A DNA stretch of 64,000 bases from Woeseiaceae bacterium (GCA_030066655.1 JASJBE010000002.1:20193-84192); one strand, 5' to 3'. Positions 25,190-35,439 are shown, counted from the stretch's first letter. The notes: a model not told the origin generated them from the sequence alone. Numbers and translations are program-made.

Positions 25190-26301
25190 TAGCGTGTCCT
25201 CCGCTCGCGCGACGTATCGCGTGAATCCGTTCTGGTGTTGTCCTGGATGGTCGCCGTGGAATCCAGCGATCCAGTCAGTTCATTGCCCGTCGTACGACGA
25301 CCCTGCGACTCGAGAATCTTGTCGATCGGCAGGTACATCAGGTTGCCGCTGCCGTCTGAATCCAGGATTACCTTGTTGGAACGCCGGTAAACGTCCTCGA
25401 TCGCTTCGATGTAGAGGCGGTCGCGCGTGACGCGTGGCGCCTTCTCGTACTCTTCGAGCAGTGCCGTAAAGCGGGAGGCCTGACCCTCGGCGTCGCGCGT
25501 CACCCGATCCTCGTAGGCACGTGCGTCCTCGACGATGCGTGCTGCCTCACCGCGGGCCCGCGGGATGATGTTGTTGGCATAGCGCTCGGCTTCCAGCTTG
25601 AATCGGTCGCTGTCGTTGCTCGCCTTCTGCGTGTCGTTGACCGCCGCCTGCACCGGCTCCGGGTAGTCGAGGTTGATGATCGAGATAGACGTCAGCGAAA
25701 TACCGGTCTCGTACTGGTCCAGCGTCGCCTGCAACGTGTCTCGCGTTCTCGCAGCGATCTGGTCGCGCTCGCCGGTCACGAGCGACTCGAGCGTGCTCGT
25801 GCCGACCACTTCGCGAAGCGCACTCTCGGTCACGTCGCGCAGCGTGGCATCCGGGTCGAGTACCTTAAAGCTGAAGTCAAAGACGTCGGCGCGCCGGTAC
25901 TGGACAACCATCTGGATTGACACGTACTGCTGGTCGGCGGTCAGCATGTCGGTTTTGAACTGGTAGTTCTGTACGGCATTCGCGTTGACGATGTCGACAA
26001 CTTCAATCGGGAACGGCAGGTGCCAATGCAGTCCGGGCATCGTCGTCTTCGTGTACGCACCGAAGCGCTGTACGACGCCGCGCTCGGCCTCGTCGACACG
26101 ATAGAAGCCGGTAAACGCCCACGCTACCAGCAGCAAGACAATCAGAATGATGCCGCCTCCGGCGTTGTTCTGCGACTTACCGCCGCCGAACAAGCCGCCG
26201 AATCGACGCTGCCAGTCCTGCACGATCTTGTCGAGATCGTTGGGCTGGCCGCCGTCGCGATTCCACGGATCCTTTCCGTTTCCAGGTTCGTTCCAGGCCA
26301 T
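25189..26301 (-). CDS. hflK: FtsH regulator HflK
   Basis: 370 residues. The Gly/Asn-rich cytosolic N-terminus (NEPGNGKDPWNRDGGQP, RFGGLFGGGK) is typical of HflK. A membrane helix (about 50-67) and a periplasmic band 7 domain follow (FYRVDEAERGVVQRFGAY, GLHWHLPFPIE), then a helical region ending DTSRERRTR. It partners HflC in the next gene and starts 8 bp after hflX. Confidence 0.97.
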   Translation of the reverse strand: MAWNEPGNGKDPWNRDGGQPNDLDKIVQDWQRRFGGLFGGGKSQNNAGGGIILIVLLLVAWAFTGFYRVDEAERGVVQRFGAYTKTTMPGLHWHLPFPIEVVDIVNANAVQNYQFKTDMLTADQQYVSIQMVVQYRRADVFDFSFKVLDPDATLRDVTESALREVVGTSTLESLVTGERDQIAARTRDTLQATLDQYETGISLTSISIINLDYPEPVQAAVNDTQKASNDSDRFKLEAERYANNIIPRARGEAARIVEDARAYEDRVTRDAEGQASRFTALLEEYEKAPRVTRDRLYIEAIEDVYRRSNKVILDSDGSGNLMYLPIDKILESQGRRTTGNELTGSLDSTATIQDNTRTDSRDTSRERRTR

Positions 26302-26309
26302 TTTTCTAC

Positions 26310-27629
26310 TCAGTCAGAATTTGCCGCCACTGCCGCCTCGTCGACCGACAGTGGTTCCAATAAATGTTCTTCGAGATTTTCTCGCTTAAGGAGGCGACGT
26401 AAGTCCCTTTCCGCCGATTTCAACTCCAGAATCCAGCGTCCATCGTCCGACAGGGTCTCGTTGACGATAGCGCCGAGCTCGTACAGCTTGGCTCGAATCC
26501 TTCCCTGGTCCGGAGCCAGCCGAATGATACCAGTGATTGTCGCCGGTTTTAGCCGCTCGGCGATGGTTTCCAGTAATAAATCGACGCCTTCACCCGTCTG
26601 CGCCGACAACCAGACCGCTCTGCCCTCGCCGCTCTGGCGATTGTTGACGCGCGGCGTGCGTTCCAGCATGTCGATCTTGTTATAGACACGGATCTGCGGC
26701 ACGCGTTCCGCGTCAAGCTGCTTCAGCACGGAATTGACCTGCCTGACACGTTGCCAGCGGTTGGGATCGCTGGCGTCAATGACATGCAGTATCAGGTCGG
26801 CCTCGCGCGCCTCCTGCAAAGTCGATCGGAAGGCCGCGACGAGTTCGTGTGGCAGATCACGAATAAAGCCCACCGTGTCCGCCAGCACGATGGCCTGTCC
26901 GCTGGGCAACTCGACGCGCCGCACGGTCGGGTCCAGCGTGGCGAAGAGCTGGTCCTGCACGTAGACCCCGGCGTCGGTCAGCTTGTTGAACAACGTCGAC
27001 TTGCCGGCGTTCGTATAGCCGACCAGCGCCACCGTCGGAATCTCGGCGCGAACGCGGTTCTGGCGGTTCATCGTCCGTCGGCTGTCGACATGCTCGAGCC
27101 GGGACTTCAGCTGCTTGATGCGCGCACCCAGCAACCGACGGTCCGTCTCCAGCTGCGTCTCGCCGGGACCGCGCAGACCGATGCCGCCCTTCTGGCGCTC
27201 CAGGTGGGTCCAGCCTCGCACGAGGCGCGTCGACAGGTGCCTGAGCTGCGCGAGCTCGACCTGCAGCTTGCCCTCAAAGCTCCGGGCGCGCTGCGCGAAG
27301 ATGTCCAGTATCAGTCCCGCTCGATCGAGCACCCGGCACTTCAGTTCCTTCTCCAGGTTTCTTTCCTGGCTGGGATTCAGTGGGGTCGAGGAGATGACGA
27401 GCTCGGCGTGCTCGGCGCGGATCAGCGCCTTCAGCTCATCGAGCTTGCCTTTGCCGATAAAGTAACGCGGATCCGGCCGCTTGCGGGCGCTGACAATTTC
27501 GCCCACGAGCACGGCCCCGGCAGAGCGCGCCAGTTCGGCGAACTCTTGCTGTTCCAAGTCATCGGGTGCGCCGTCCGGACCAGCGTGAACGAGGACTGCC
27601 CGTTCGCCGCTTTGCGGTCGCTCAAACAA
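26310..27629 (-). CDS. hflX: GTPase HflX
   Basis: 439-residue ribosome-associated GTPase that splits stalled or idle 70S ribosomes. The N-terminal HflX domain has the glycine-rich GGIGLRGPGETQLETDRR helix region. G1 GYTNAGKST lies near 203-211, then G2/G3 LFATLDPT and DTVGFIRDLP, and G4 NKIDM. It lies between hfq and hflK, the usual order. Confidence 0.97.
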   Translation of the reverse strand: MFERPQSGERAVLVHAGPDGAPDDLEQQEFAELARSAGAVLVGEIVSARKRPDPRYFIGKGKLDELKALIRAEHAELVISSTPLNPSQERNLEKELKCRVLDRAGLILDIFAQRARSFEGKLQVELAQLRHLSTRLVRGWTHLERQKGGIGLRGPGETQLETDRRLLGARIKQLKSRLEHVDSRRTMNRQNRVRAEIPTVALVGYTNAGKSTLFNKLTDAGVYVQDQLFATLDPTVRRVELPSGQAIVLADTVGFIRDLPHELVAAFRSTLQEAREADLILHVIDASDPNRWQRVRQVNSVLKQLDAERVPQIRVYNKIDMLERTPRVNNRQSGEGRAVWLSAQTGEGVDLLLETIAERLKPATITGIIRLAPDQGRIRAKLYELGAIVNETLSDDGRWILELKSAERDLRRLLKRENLEEHLLEPLSVDEAAVAANSD

Positions 27630-27658
27630 TAACGACCTCCTTGAACGGCTCGTTCAGG

Positions 27659-27904
27659 CTAGTCGTCACTGGCCCCGTCGTCGTCGGGTAGCGGCAGTCG
27701 CACATTTCGGGACGGAACCACCGTCGAGATCGCATGCTTGTACACCATCTGGTTAACGCTGTTCTTCAAGAGCACGACAAACTGGTCGAATGAATCCACC
27801 TGTCCCTGCAGCTTGATGCCGTTGACCAGGTAGATGGACACAGGCACCTTTTCCTTACGCAAGATGTTGAGAAAGGGGTCCTGCAAACTTTGCCCTTTAG
27901 CCAT
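27659..27904 (-). CDS. hfq: RNA chaperone Hfq
   Basis: 81 residues. Sm1 and Sm2 motifs are intact: [33 protein letters not shown] and the invariant YKHAIST. The acidic C-terminal tail is short ([10 protein letters not shown]) against about 35 residues in E. coli. A good AGGAG Shine-Dalgarno precedes the ATG. The 126 bp to miaA hold an A/T-rich tract and a possible -10 TACTAT, so a local hfq promoter is likely. Confidence 0.98.
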   Translation of the reverse strand: MAKGQSLQDPFLNILRKEKVPVSIYLVNGIKLQGQVDSFDQFVVLLKNSVNQMVYKHAISTVVPSRNVRLPLPDDDGASDD

Positions 27905-28030
27905 TGTGGGGTCTCCTTGTTCTTCTTTTTTTAATTTGAACCCGCTATCCGGTGGCGCCGGATGCCCGTACGCGAAGTTCAGCCTAAGCGAAAAAATAGT
28001 ATCACAGGCCTTTGCTCAGACCAGCGATAA

Positions 28031-28960
28031 TCACGGCAGTTTTTCCACCAACACCGCCTCAATGGCATCGATTGTGCCGGAATCAAGGGCATCGAAGACG
28101 CGAAGATCCTTTTCCGAGCGCATCCAGGTAATCTGCCGCTTGGCCAGCTGCCGCGTGGCGTAGAGCGTCTTCTCGATGGCCCGATCCAGACTGATCTCGC
28201 CTTCCAGGTATTCCCAGAACTGTCGGTAGCCGACAGATCGCATCGACGAGTGCTCGCGAGTCAGCGACTCACGCCTCATGAGCGCTTTAACTTCCTCTTC
28301 CAACCCATTGTTTACTATCATATTAAGGCGCTGCTCGATGCGCTCATGCAACAGTTTGCGCGGTTCGACTACCAGGCCCAGCTTCAGATAGTCGATATCG
28401 GCCTCGGTGTCGTCGCGCCGGGCCTGCCAGTCGCTGAGCGACCGGCCGCTGACCAGGAAAACCTCCAGTGCGCGCTGGATTCTCTGGCTGTCATTCGGGT
28501 TGATACGGGCGGCGGATTCGGGGTCGCAGTCGGCCAGGCGTTCGTGCAGCACCGGCCAGCCGAGCCTGTCCGCCTCTTCGTCCAGCTCGGCCCGGATCGT
28601 CTCGTCCGCCTCAGGCAATTCCGCGAGTCCCGCGGTCAATGCGCGGAAATACATCATCGTGCCGCCCACCAGCAGCGGCAGCTTGTCATCGTGCCGGATC
28701 TCGTCGATCGCCTGCCGGGCGTGCCGGACGAAGTCCCCGGCGGAGAACGAGTCCTCGGGATCGCGAATGTCGATCAGCCGATGCGGCGCCTTCGTAAGCG
28801 TCTCACGATCAGGCTTCGCCGTGCCGATATCCATACCACGATAGACCAGCGCCGAGTCGACACTGATCAGCTCCACAGGGAGTCGTTGGGCCAGCGCGAC
28901 GGCGACGTCGGTCTTGCCTGACGCCGTCGGTCCCATCAGGCAAACGGCCAGGGGTTTCAC
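28031..28960 (-). CDS. miaA: tRNA dimethylallyltransferase
   Basis: Adds an isopentenyl group to A37 of tRNAs reading UNN codons; 309 residues. P-loop GPTASGKT at 10-17, then ISVDSALVYRGMDIGTAKP (catalytic Asp/Ser), VGGTMMYFRALTAGL and the C-terminal QLAKRQITWMR. It begins immediately after the mutL stop with no gap. Confidence 0.97.
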   Translation of the reverse strand: MKPLAVCLMGPTASGKTDVAVALAQRLPVELISVDSALVYRGMDIGTAKPDRETLTKAPHRLIDIRDPEDSFSAGDFVRHARQAIDEIRHDDKLPLLVGGTMMYFRALTAGLAELPEADETIRAELDEEADRLGWPVLHERLADCDPESAARINPNDSQRIQRALEVFLVSGRSLSDWQARRDDTEADIDYLKLGLVVEPRKLLHERIEQRLNMIVNNGLEEEVKALMRRESLTREHSSMRSVGYRQFWEYLEGEISLDRAIEKTLYATRQLAKRQITWMRSEKDLRVFDALDSGTIDAIEAVLVEKLP

Positions 28961-30730
28961 TTATCGCCCTCTTAAGAACAGGCGATCGAGTTCGGGCATC
29001 GACAGCGCCGTCCAAGTCGGACGACCGTGATTGCACTGGTCGGCACGTTCGGTCTGCTCCATTTCACGCAGCAGCGCATTCATTTCGCTGATGTTGAGTA
29101 TCCGATTGGCACGCACCGATGTATGACAAGCCATCGTCGACAGGGTGTCGTGTACCGCGTTCTCGACCTGGCTGCTCTGCCCGGCCTCGCGCAGGTCCGA
29201 CAGCACGTCGCGCAGCAGCTTCTCCGCATCGCTGTCTTTGAGCAGTGCGGGAACCTCGCGAATCATCAACTGCGTCGGGCCCGCCCGGTCGACGCTCAAA
29301 CCGACGGACTCCAGTGTGTCGCTCATCTGTTCCACGAGGTCGGCCTCGCTCTCCGATACGCGCACCGGCGCCGGCACCAGCAACGGCTGGCGAACCATCG
29401 TGCCTTCGTCGAAGTTCTTCTTGAGCTTCTCGTAGACGATGCGTTCGTGCGCCGCATGCATATCGACGATGATCAGGCCGTCGGCGTTCTCGGCCAGGAT
29501 GTAGACGCCCTTAAGTTGTGCCAGCGCGTATCCCATCGGCGGTATCTCCGCATCGTCAGCCGGTTGGATGGGGGCGCTCACGGCCGCCGCCTGCTGGTAG
29601 ACGGCGAGCGTGTCCCGGATGCTCGAACTGTCGTCACGCGACGGCAGTGGCATGCGGGATTGCAGGTAGGCGGACGGCTGCGGGTCGGAATAACTGACAG
29701 CGTGCAAGGTGGGTGACTGCGCATGCCCGCCCGGCCGCGTGTCCTTCAGCACGGTCTCGAGACTTTGCGACACGAAACCGTGCACGCGCCGGCTGTCCCG
29801 GAAGCGGACCTCGAGTTTGGCCGGGTGCGCATTGGCGTCCACGGTTGCCGGGTCGATGCTGAGACTCAACACGTAAGCCGGGTATCGTCCGTGGAACAGC
29901 ACGTCCCGATACGCGTGACGGGCCGCGTGCGCCAGCGTCTTGTCGGTCACGCTGCGCCCGTTGACGAACCAGTACTGCAGGTCCGGCTGGCTGCGATTGA
30001 ACGTCGGCAGCCCGACCCAGCCCGACAGCGCCATGTCGTCTACCTGGCGCTCGATGAGCACGCTCTGGTCGGCGAAGCTGTCTCCGCAAATCCTCGCTAT
30101 GCGCGCAAGCCTGGCCTCCTCCGACGTCGCGGGATCCAGCTTCAGCACGACGCGGCGGTTGTGCGTCAGCGTGAAGCCGACATCGGGCCGGGCCAGCGCG
30201 AGCCGCCGCAGCCACTTCTCGATGTGGCCAAACTCGGTGCGCTCCGTGCGCAGGAACCGACGTCGCGCAGGCGTGTTGTAGAAGAGCTCGTGCACCTCGA
30301 CGTTCGTTCCGACCGGGTGCGCGGCCGGGGCCGGCGCGGACAGCGCACCGCCGTCCGCCTCCACACGCCACCCGGAATCGGAGTCCGCCGTTCGCGACGT
30401 CATCGACATGCGCGAGACCGATGCCACGCTGGGCAGCGCTTCGCCCCGGAATCCGAGCGACACAACCGACTCGAGGTCTTCGAGACTCGTAATCTTGCTC
30501 GTCGCGTGGCGCGACAGCGCCAGTGGCAACTCATCTTTGGCGATGCCGGAGCCGTCGTCACGAACGCGAATCAGCTTCTCGCCACCGTTGATAACGTCTA
30601 CGCTTATTCTCTTCGCCCCCGCATCCAGGCTGTTCTCGACCAGCTCCTTCAGCACGGACGCCGGCCGCTCGACGACTTCGCCGGCGGCGATCTGGTTGAT
30701 CAGGTGGTCGGGGAGTTGCTGGATGGGCAT
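28961..30730 (-). CDS. mutL: DNA mismatch repair protein MutL
   Basis: 589 residues. GHKL ATPase motifs: VVKELVENSLDAG-type LKELVENSLDAGA (Mg-binding Glu/Asn), VRDDGSGI, RHATSKI and GFRGEALPSVASV. The C-terminal dimerisation domain runs from about 395. A DQHAAHERI-type motif reads DMHAAHERIVYEKL. The endonuclease motif DQHA(X)2E(X)4E is therefore DMHAAHERIVYE, and as in other methyl-directed gammaproteobacteria endonuclease activity should not be assumed. Confidence 0.97.
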   Translation of the reverse strand: MPIQQLPDHLINQIAAGEVVERPASVLKELVENSLDAGAKRISVDVINGGEKLIRVRDDGSGIAKDELPLALSRHATSKITSLEDLESVVSLGFRGEALPSVASVSRMSMTSRTADSDSGWRVEADGGALSAPAPAAHPVGTNVEVHELFYNTPARRRFLRTERTEFGHIEKWLRRLALARPDVGFTLTHNRRVVLKLDPATSEEARLARIARICGDSFADQSVLIERQVDDMALSGWVGLPTFNRSQPDLQYWFVNGRSVTDKTLAHAARHAYRDVLFHGRYPAYVLSLSIDPATVDANAHPAKLEVRFRDSRRVHGFVSQSLETVLKDTRPGGHAQSPTLHAVSYSDPQPSAYLQSRMPLPSRDDSSSIRDTLAVYQQAAAVSAPIQPADDAEIPPMGYALAQLKGVYILAENADGLIIVDMHAAHERIVYEKLKKNFDEGTMVRQPLLVPAPVRVSESEADLVEQMSDTLESVGLSVDRAGPTQLMIREVPALLKDSDAEKLLRDVLSDLREAGQSSQVENAVHDTLSTMACHTSVRANRILNISEMNALLREMEQTERADQCNHGRPTWTALSMPELDRLFLRGR

Positions 30731-30847
30731 GCACGAATGCCTGGGCGGCGGGAAAAGCCCAGCATTTTTTCAGATTGCCGATCGAAAGTCAGGTTTGTCT
30801 GGGCGGCGCCCTCCCTGACGAGGAAAGGCTGGCAAGCGGGATGGGCT

Positions 30848-32164
30848 TTAAGTGCCTGCGACCACCGGGATTTTCAGCGTCTGGCCGACGCGGATGCGGT
30901 CTCCGTTCAATCGATTCGCGCTGCGTATCGATGCCTGGCTGACGTTGTAGCGTTCCGCGATCTCGGACAGCGTATCCCCGCGCGCGATCCGGTGTTTGAC
31001 CTGGCGAACCGGGTCCTGCCGAAGCTTCATCGCGATGTGCGTGTCGGGCGGCGGATTACGGTAGAAGTAATTCCTGACACCGTTGAGTATGGCGTTCGAC
31101 AGCCGCTCCTGGTGCGCGCTGCTGCGCAGCTTTCGTTCCTCATCGGGATTCGAAATAAACGCGGTCTCCACGAGTATGGACGGCATGTCCGGTGACTTCA
31201 GGACGAGGAATCCTGCCTGCTGGACCTTGCTGCGATGGGTCCGGGTGACGGTCCCCAGCTCATCGATGACGGCCTGGCCGACATCGAGGCTCGCACTCAG
31301 CGCCGCATTCTGCGACAGGCTGAACAGGACCTGCGCCAGCCCCGCCTCTTTATCTTCCAGCTTCACGTCGCCGATTCTCGCGTTCTCGCGCTTGGCCAGC
31401 TGCGCGGCGGCTTCGTCACTCGCACCCTTCAAAGACAGTGCGTAGACCGATGCGCCACGGGCACGTGGGTCATTGACGGCGTCGGCATGCACGGAGATGA
31501 ACAGATCGGCACGATTGCGTCGAGCAATGCCCATGCGGTCGCGGTGCTTGACGAAGACGTCGCGATCGCGGATCAGTACCGCGCGCATGCCGGGCTCCCT
31601 GTTGATCTTGTCAGCCAGGCGTTTGCTGATCGCGAGCACGATGTCTTTTTCGCGCGTCTTGCCTCGACCCAGTGCGCCCGGGTCGCGCCCGCCATGCCCC
31701 GGGTCGATCGCGACAACGATGTCACGGCCGCTGCGATAGCGTTCGGATGCCCGCTTGACCGCCGTCGGCGCTCCTTCGCGATGCAGGTCGATGACGAGGC
31801 GGTTGCCGTATTGGCTGTTCGGTTTAACGGTAAAGCTGCGTGAACGAACCGCCGTATTGAGATCCAGGACGACACGGAGTTTCCCGTCCTGCTGCCTGGC
31901 GCTGCGAATCGAGCGTACCGACCCGACCCCGTCGGGCATCGTCTGCAGTTTCTTCGACAGCTGGCCGGACTTCAGGTCGACGACGAGCCGATCCGGTGCG
32001 CGTAGCGTGAAGATGTTGTGCTGGGCCGGGCTGCTCAGATCGAGGACAACGCGGGTCTTGTCATTCTCCGCCCAGATTCGGACGTTTTCGACCGTGGTGC
32101 CGGCATTCGCCGTCATCGCAGACAGCAGCAGGCTGATCAGTAGAAGTAGCTTTCCTCGACGCAT
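30848..32164 (-). CDS. amiC: N-acetylmuramoyl-L-alanine amidase, AMIN-Amidase_3-LysM
   Basis: 438 residues from MRRGKLLLLISLLLSAMTANA, which is a clear signal peptide; the upstream open frame adds nothing plausible. An AMIN septal-targeting domain (about 25-125), the zinc amidase domain (about 155-370; VAIDPGHGGRDPGALG with the first Zn His/Glu, SVHADAV, ILVETAFISNPDEE with the catalytic Glu) and one LysM (about 390-436; RGDTLSEIAERYNVSQ) follow. The LysM makes it closest to AmiB/AmiC-type enzymes that split daughter-cell peptidoglycan in the periplasm. Confidence 0.94.
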   Translation of the reverse strand: MRRGKLLLLISLLLSAMTANAGTTVENVRIWAENDKTRVVLDLSSPAQHNIFTLRAPDRLVVDLKSGQLSKKLQTMPDGVGSVRSIRSARQQDGKLRVVLDLNTAVRSRSFTVKPNSQYGNRLVIDLHREGAPTAVKRASERYRSGRDIVVAIDPGHGGRDPGALGRGKTREKDIVLAISKRLADKINREPGMRAVLIRDRDVFVKHRDRMGIARRNRADLFISVHADAVNDPRARGASVYALSLKGASDEAAAQLAKRENARIGDVKLEDKEAGLAQVLFSLSQNAALSASLDVGQAVIDELGTVTRTHRSKVQQAGFLVLKSPDMPSILVETAFISNPDEERKLRSSAHQERLSNAILNGVRNYFYRNPPPDTHIAMKLRQDPVRQVKHRIARGDTLSEIAERYNVSQASIRSANRLNGDRIRVGQTLKIPVVAGT

Positions 32165-32283
32165 ATCCCCAAGCACGGCGTGTCGATCCGTATTATGTCG
32201 CGCCAGTATACGAGAAAAACCGGTAATTCCAAGAGTTTTGGTATCAAAATTAGACACATAACGGAATTACTTAAACCGGATAA

Positions 32284-32751
32284 CTAAGTATTGGGGTTTG
32301 CCGACAGGCCAGCCACAATATCCGCCGCTCGCGCACTCACGGCGGCGATTTCAGCCCTGCGGCCTTCCCCGTCGTAGCGCAGCGTCAGCGCAAGGTCGGC
32401 CGAGTCGGACAGGCCGGGGGCTCTCTCGGCCCATTCAATCAGCCTTAATCCATCGTCGAGATCGCTCCAGCCGAGGTAGTGAAGCTCCTCTTCTGCGGCA
32501 ATGCGATACAGGTCGACGTGGTAGACCTGGCCGCGCTTGAGTGAGTAAGGCTCGACGAGCGTGTACGTCGGGCTCGGCACAGCGCCTTCGTGGCCCAGCG
32601 CCCGGATGAACGCCCTGGCAAACGTCGATTTCCCCGCGCCGAGCTCGCCATTGAGCAGCACGGTCCACCCGCCGACGTCGCCAGGCAGGCTCGCGGCCAC
32701 GTCCTCGGCCAGCGCTTCCGTGGCGGTCGCGTCACACAGATAAAGCTTCAC
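32284..32751 (-). CDS. tsaE: tRNA threonylcarbamoyladenosine biosynthesis ATPase TsaE
   Basis: 155 residues. Walker A GELGAGKST at 35-43, SPTYTLVEPY, VYHVDLYRI and LIEWAERAP are the family motifs. It works with TsaB, TsaC and TsaD in t6A37 formation. Its start overlaps the nnr stop by 4 nt. Confidence 0.97.
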   Translation of the reverse strand: MKLYLCDATATEALAEDVAASLPGDVGGWTVLLNGELGAGKSTFARAFIRALGHEGAVPSPTYTLVEPYSLKRGQVYHVDLYRIAAEEELHYLGWSDLDDGLRLIEWAERAPGLSDSADLALTLRYDGEGRRAEIAAVSARAADIVAGLSANPNT

Positions 32752-34226
32752 GGATTGACAACAAACCGCAGGCTGTCGAGCAGATCTGACGCCATCAGGC
32801 CCCGCTCGCCATCGAGGCTGGCGAGGTCGCCGGCCGCGGCGTGCGACTGTACGCCCGCCGCTGCTGCCAGTGACGGATGGAGCCCCTGTCCCATCAGCGA
32901 CGCAATGATGCCGGTCAGCGTGTCACCCATGCCCGGCGCGGCCATGCCGGGATTCCCGGCCGTGCAAAGCCACGGGGTGTCGTTCCCGTCGTCCACCAGC
33001 GTTCCCGCGCCTTTCAGCACAGCGACACCGCCGTAGCGAGACTGCAGCTGCTGCACGGCCGCGACGCGATCGCGTTGCACGTCGCTCGTCGATACGCCCA
33101 GCAGTCGTGCCGCCTCGCCCGGGTGCGGCGTGATGATCCGGTGCTCAGACATTCCCTGGTGCATTGCTAGCAGGTTCAGGGCGTCGGCGTCCCAGACTGA
33201 CGGCAGGCGGCTGTCGGCGACGACCTCGAAAACGGCTGTCGACCAGTCGCTCTGCCCGAGCCCCGGACCGAACGCGACGACGTCAACCTGCTTCAGCAAA
33301 GCTCGAAGGTCATCGGGCTCCGAGACCGCGTGGCACATCAGCTCGGGCCGGCCGGTGACGATGGCTGCGGCGTGCGACGGATGCGTCGCGACGCTGACGA
33401 GGCCGCTGCCGCTGCGCAGCGCGGCCTCGCCGCAAAGGCGCACGGCGCCCGGCATGCCGGGACCGCCGCCGACAACGAGCACATGGCCGAAGACGCCCTT
33501 GTGCGTCGTCCTGCCGCGCGGCGGCAGAACGTCATCCAGCACGTCATGCGGGATGGTCCGCATCACCGGATCGACGCCCTTGTAACAGGCCTCCGGGACG
33601 CCGAGCGTATCGAGGTCGAGCTCACCGCAGACGTCGGGTCCGTCTTCGATGAACATGCCGGCTTTCCATCCGACGAAACTACGCGTCATATCGGCGCTGA
33701 CCGCGACGCCCATGATGTGCCCCGTGTCGCCGTTGAGCCCGCTCGGAATGTCCACGGACGCCACGGGCAGGCCGGAATGGTTGATCGCCTGTATCGCGTC
33801 CGCGAAATCGCCGGCGACGTCTCGATCCAGTCCGCTGCCGAGGATCGCATCGATCACGAGGTCGCAATCGCTGGGCAACTCGCCGCTCCAGTTGTCAACG
33901 GCACCACCGGCATCGACGAAGTCGTCGAAGGCCTTTTTGGCGTCGCCCGTCAGCTTGCCCGGGTCCGACAGAGCGATAACGGAGTGCAAACGATCGCTCT
34001 TGAGCGCCAGCGCCGCGACCACATAGCCGTCGCCGGCGTTGTTCCCCGCCCCGCAGACGACGACCCAGTGCCGCGCGTCCGGCACCCGCTCGAAGACGGA
34101 CTCGAACAATCCGCCGCCCGCGCGACGCATCAGGTCGTAGCCCGGGATCCCGTGCGTGTCGATCGCACAACGATCCAGGCCACGAACGGCGTCCACGGAA
34201 TACAACTGATTGGCTACGTAAGACAT
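32748..34226 (-). CDS. nnr: Bifunctional NAD(P)H-hydrate epimerase / ADP-dependent dehydratase
   Basis: 492 residues repairing hydrated NAD(P)H. The N-terminal YjeF_N epimerase domain (1 to about 215) has CGAGNNAGDGYVVA and DIPSGLNGDTG. The C-terminal ribokinase-like dehydratase domain has VVGGGPGMPGAVRL, VWDADALNLL, ITPHPGEAARLLG and GNPGMAAPGMGDTLTGI (ADP-site Asp). It is divergent from queG with a 52-bp gap. Confidence 0.96.
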   Translation of the reverse strand: MSYVANQLYSVDAVRGLDRCAIDTHGIPGYDLMRRAGGGLFESVFERVPDARHWVVVCGAGNNAGDGYVVAALALKSDRLHSVIALSDPGKLTGDAKKAFDDFVDAGGAVDNWSGELPSDCDLVIDAILGSGLDRDVAGDFADAIQAINHSGLPVASVDIPSGLNGDTGHIMGVAVSADMTRSFVGWKAGMFIEDGPDVCGELDLDTLGVPEACYKGVDPVMRTIPHDVLDDVLPPRGRTTHKGVFGHVLVVGGGPGMPGAVRLCGEAALRSGSGLVSVATHPSHAAAIVTGRPELMCHAVSEPDDLRALLKQVDVVAFGPGLGQSDWSTAVFEVVADSRLPSVWDADALNLLAMHQGMSEHRIITPHPGEAARLLGVSTSDVQRDRVAAVQQLQSRYGGVAVLKGAGTLVDDGNDTPWLCTAGNPGMAAPGMGDTLTGIIASLMGQGLHPSLAAAAGVQSHAAAGDLASLDGERGLMASDLLDSLRFVVNP

Positions 34227-34278
34227 CGCGTTGATTATACTGTGACTCGGCGAGGAACAGACTCAGGGATAACTGCTA

Positions 34279-35343
34279 TTGGATCCGATCAAGCTCAAGC
34301 GGGACATCGAAGCCTGGGCAGGCGAGCTTGGTTTCCAGGGCGTAGGCGTCAGCGACACGGACCTGGCGAGGGCCGGCGAGCGGTTGAACGCGTGGCTCGA
34401 CCGCGGCTATCACGGCGAGATGGCCTACATGCAAAAGCACGGCAGCAAGCGCTACGTGCCGGCGGAACTCGTTCCCGACACGATCCGCATTATCTCGGTT
34501 CGTATGGACTACCTCGCCGCCCCTCAGCAGGAAGCCATCGACAAGCTCGATCATCCGGAGCTCGCCTACGTGTCCCGCTACGCGCTGGGTCGTGACTATC
34601 ACAAGGTGCTCAGGTCACGCCTGCAGAAGCTGGCGCAAAAGATCGAGGCGTCGACGGGGCCTTTCGGCTACCGCGTCTTCGTTGACAGCGCGCCGGTGCT
34701 CGAAAAGCCGATCGCCGAGAAAGCCGGACTAGGATGGATAGGCAAACACACGAACCTGATTAACCGTATCGACGGCAGCTGGTTCTTCTTGGGCGAGCTG
34801 TACACCGACCTTCCACTGCCTGTCGACGAACCTGCGAGCGAACATTGCGGGAGTTGCCGGGCCTGCATCGACGTGTGCCCGACGGACGCTATTGTCGCGC
34901 CCTACAAGCTGGATGCCAAGCGCTGCATCTCCTATCTGACGATCGAACACGGCTCCGCCATCCCCGAGGAATTTCGCAAGCCGATGGGCAATCGGATCTA
35001 CGGCTGCGACGACTGCCAGCTTTTCTGTCCGTGGAACAAGTTCGCAAAGCCCACGGGCGAGGCTGACTTCGCGCCGCGACACGGGCTCGACAACGCGGAC
35101 CTGGCCGATCTTGCAACGTGGGGCGAGGAGACGTTTCTTACGCGAACGGAAGGCAGCGCGATTCGGCGTATCGGCCATGAACGCTTCCAGCGCAACATCG
35201 CCGTCGCACTCGGAAACGCCGAGCGGTCTCCGGACGTCATGCGCGCGATCGATCAACTCGATTCGAGCCCATCGTCGCTGGTCCGGGAACATGCAAACTG
35301 GGCGAAGCAACAGCATGACGACGAACGTCGTTTGCCTGACTGA
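34279..35343 (+). CDS. queG: Epoxyqueuosine reductase QueG
   Basis: Cobalamin- and Fe-S-dependent last step of queuosine synthesis on tRNA; 354 residues from a TTG start. Two [4Fe-4S] clusters are supplied by CGSCRACIDVCPTDAI near 189-204 and by CISYLTIEHG with GCDDCQLFCPWNKFA near 241-255. The C-terminal HEAT-like segment has GHERFQRNIAVALGNA. A GGGAGCG/CGCTCCC hairpin follows 40 nt after the stop. Confidence 0.97.
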   Translation: MDPIKLKRDIEAWAGELGFQGVGVSDTDLARAGERLNAWLDRGYHGEMAYMQKHGSKRYVPAELVPDTIRIISVRMDYLAAPQQEAIDKLDHPELAYVSRYALGRDYHKVLRSRLQKLAQKIEASTGPFGYRVFVDSAPVLEKPIAEKAGLGWIGKHTNLINRIDGSWFFLGELYTDLPLPVDEPASEHCGSCRACIDVCPTDAIVAPYKLDAKRCISYLTIEHGSAIPEEFRKPMGNRIYGCDDCQLFCPWNKFAKPTGEADFAPRHGLDNADLADLATWGEETFLTRTEGSAIRRIGHERFQRNIAVALGNAERSPDVMRAIDQLDSSPSSLVREHANWAKQQHDDERRLPD

Positions 35344-35439
35344 TCACCGTCAATAACCGGTACTCGATGTTGCCTGGCCGGGAGCGAAGGACCTGCGCTC
35401 CCGCTGAAGAATACTCCCCAACTTTACTGAATAAAAACA

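Noticed and set aside
29723..31195. Plus-strand 490-codon ORF spanning mutL and amiC antisense
   Set aside because: It crosses two certain genes and an intergenic gap; shadow frame.
33330..34595. Plus-strand 421-codon ORF antisense to nnr and then into queG in another frame
   Set aside because: Shadow of two certain genes.
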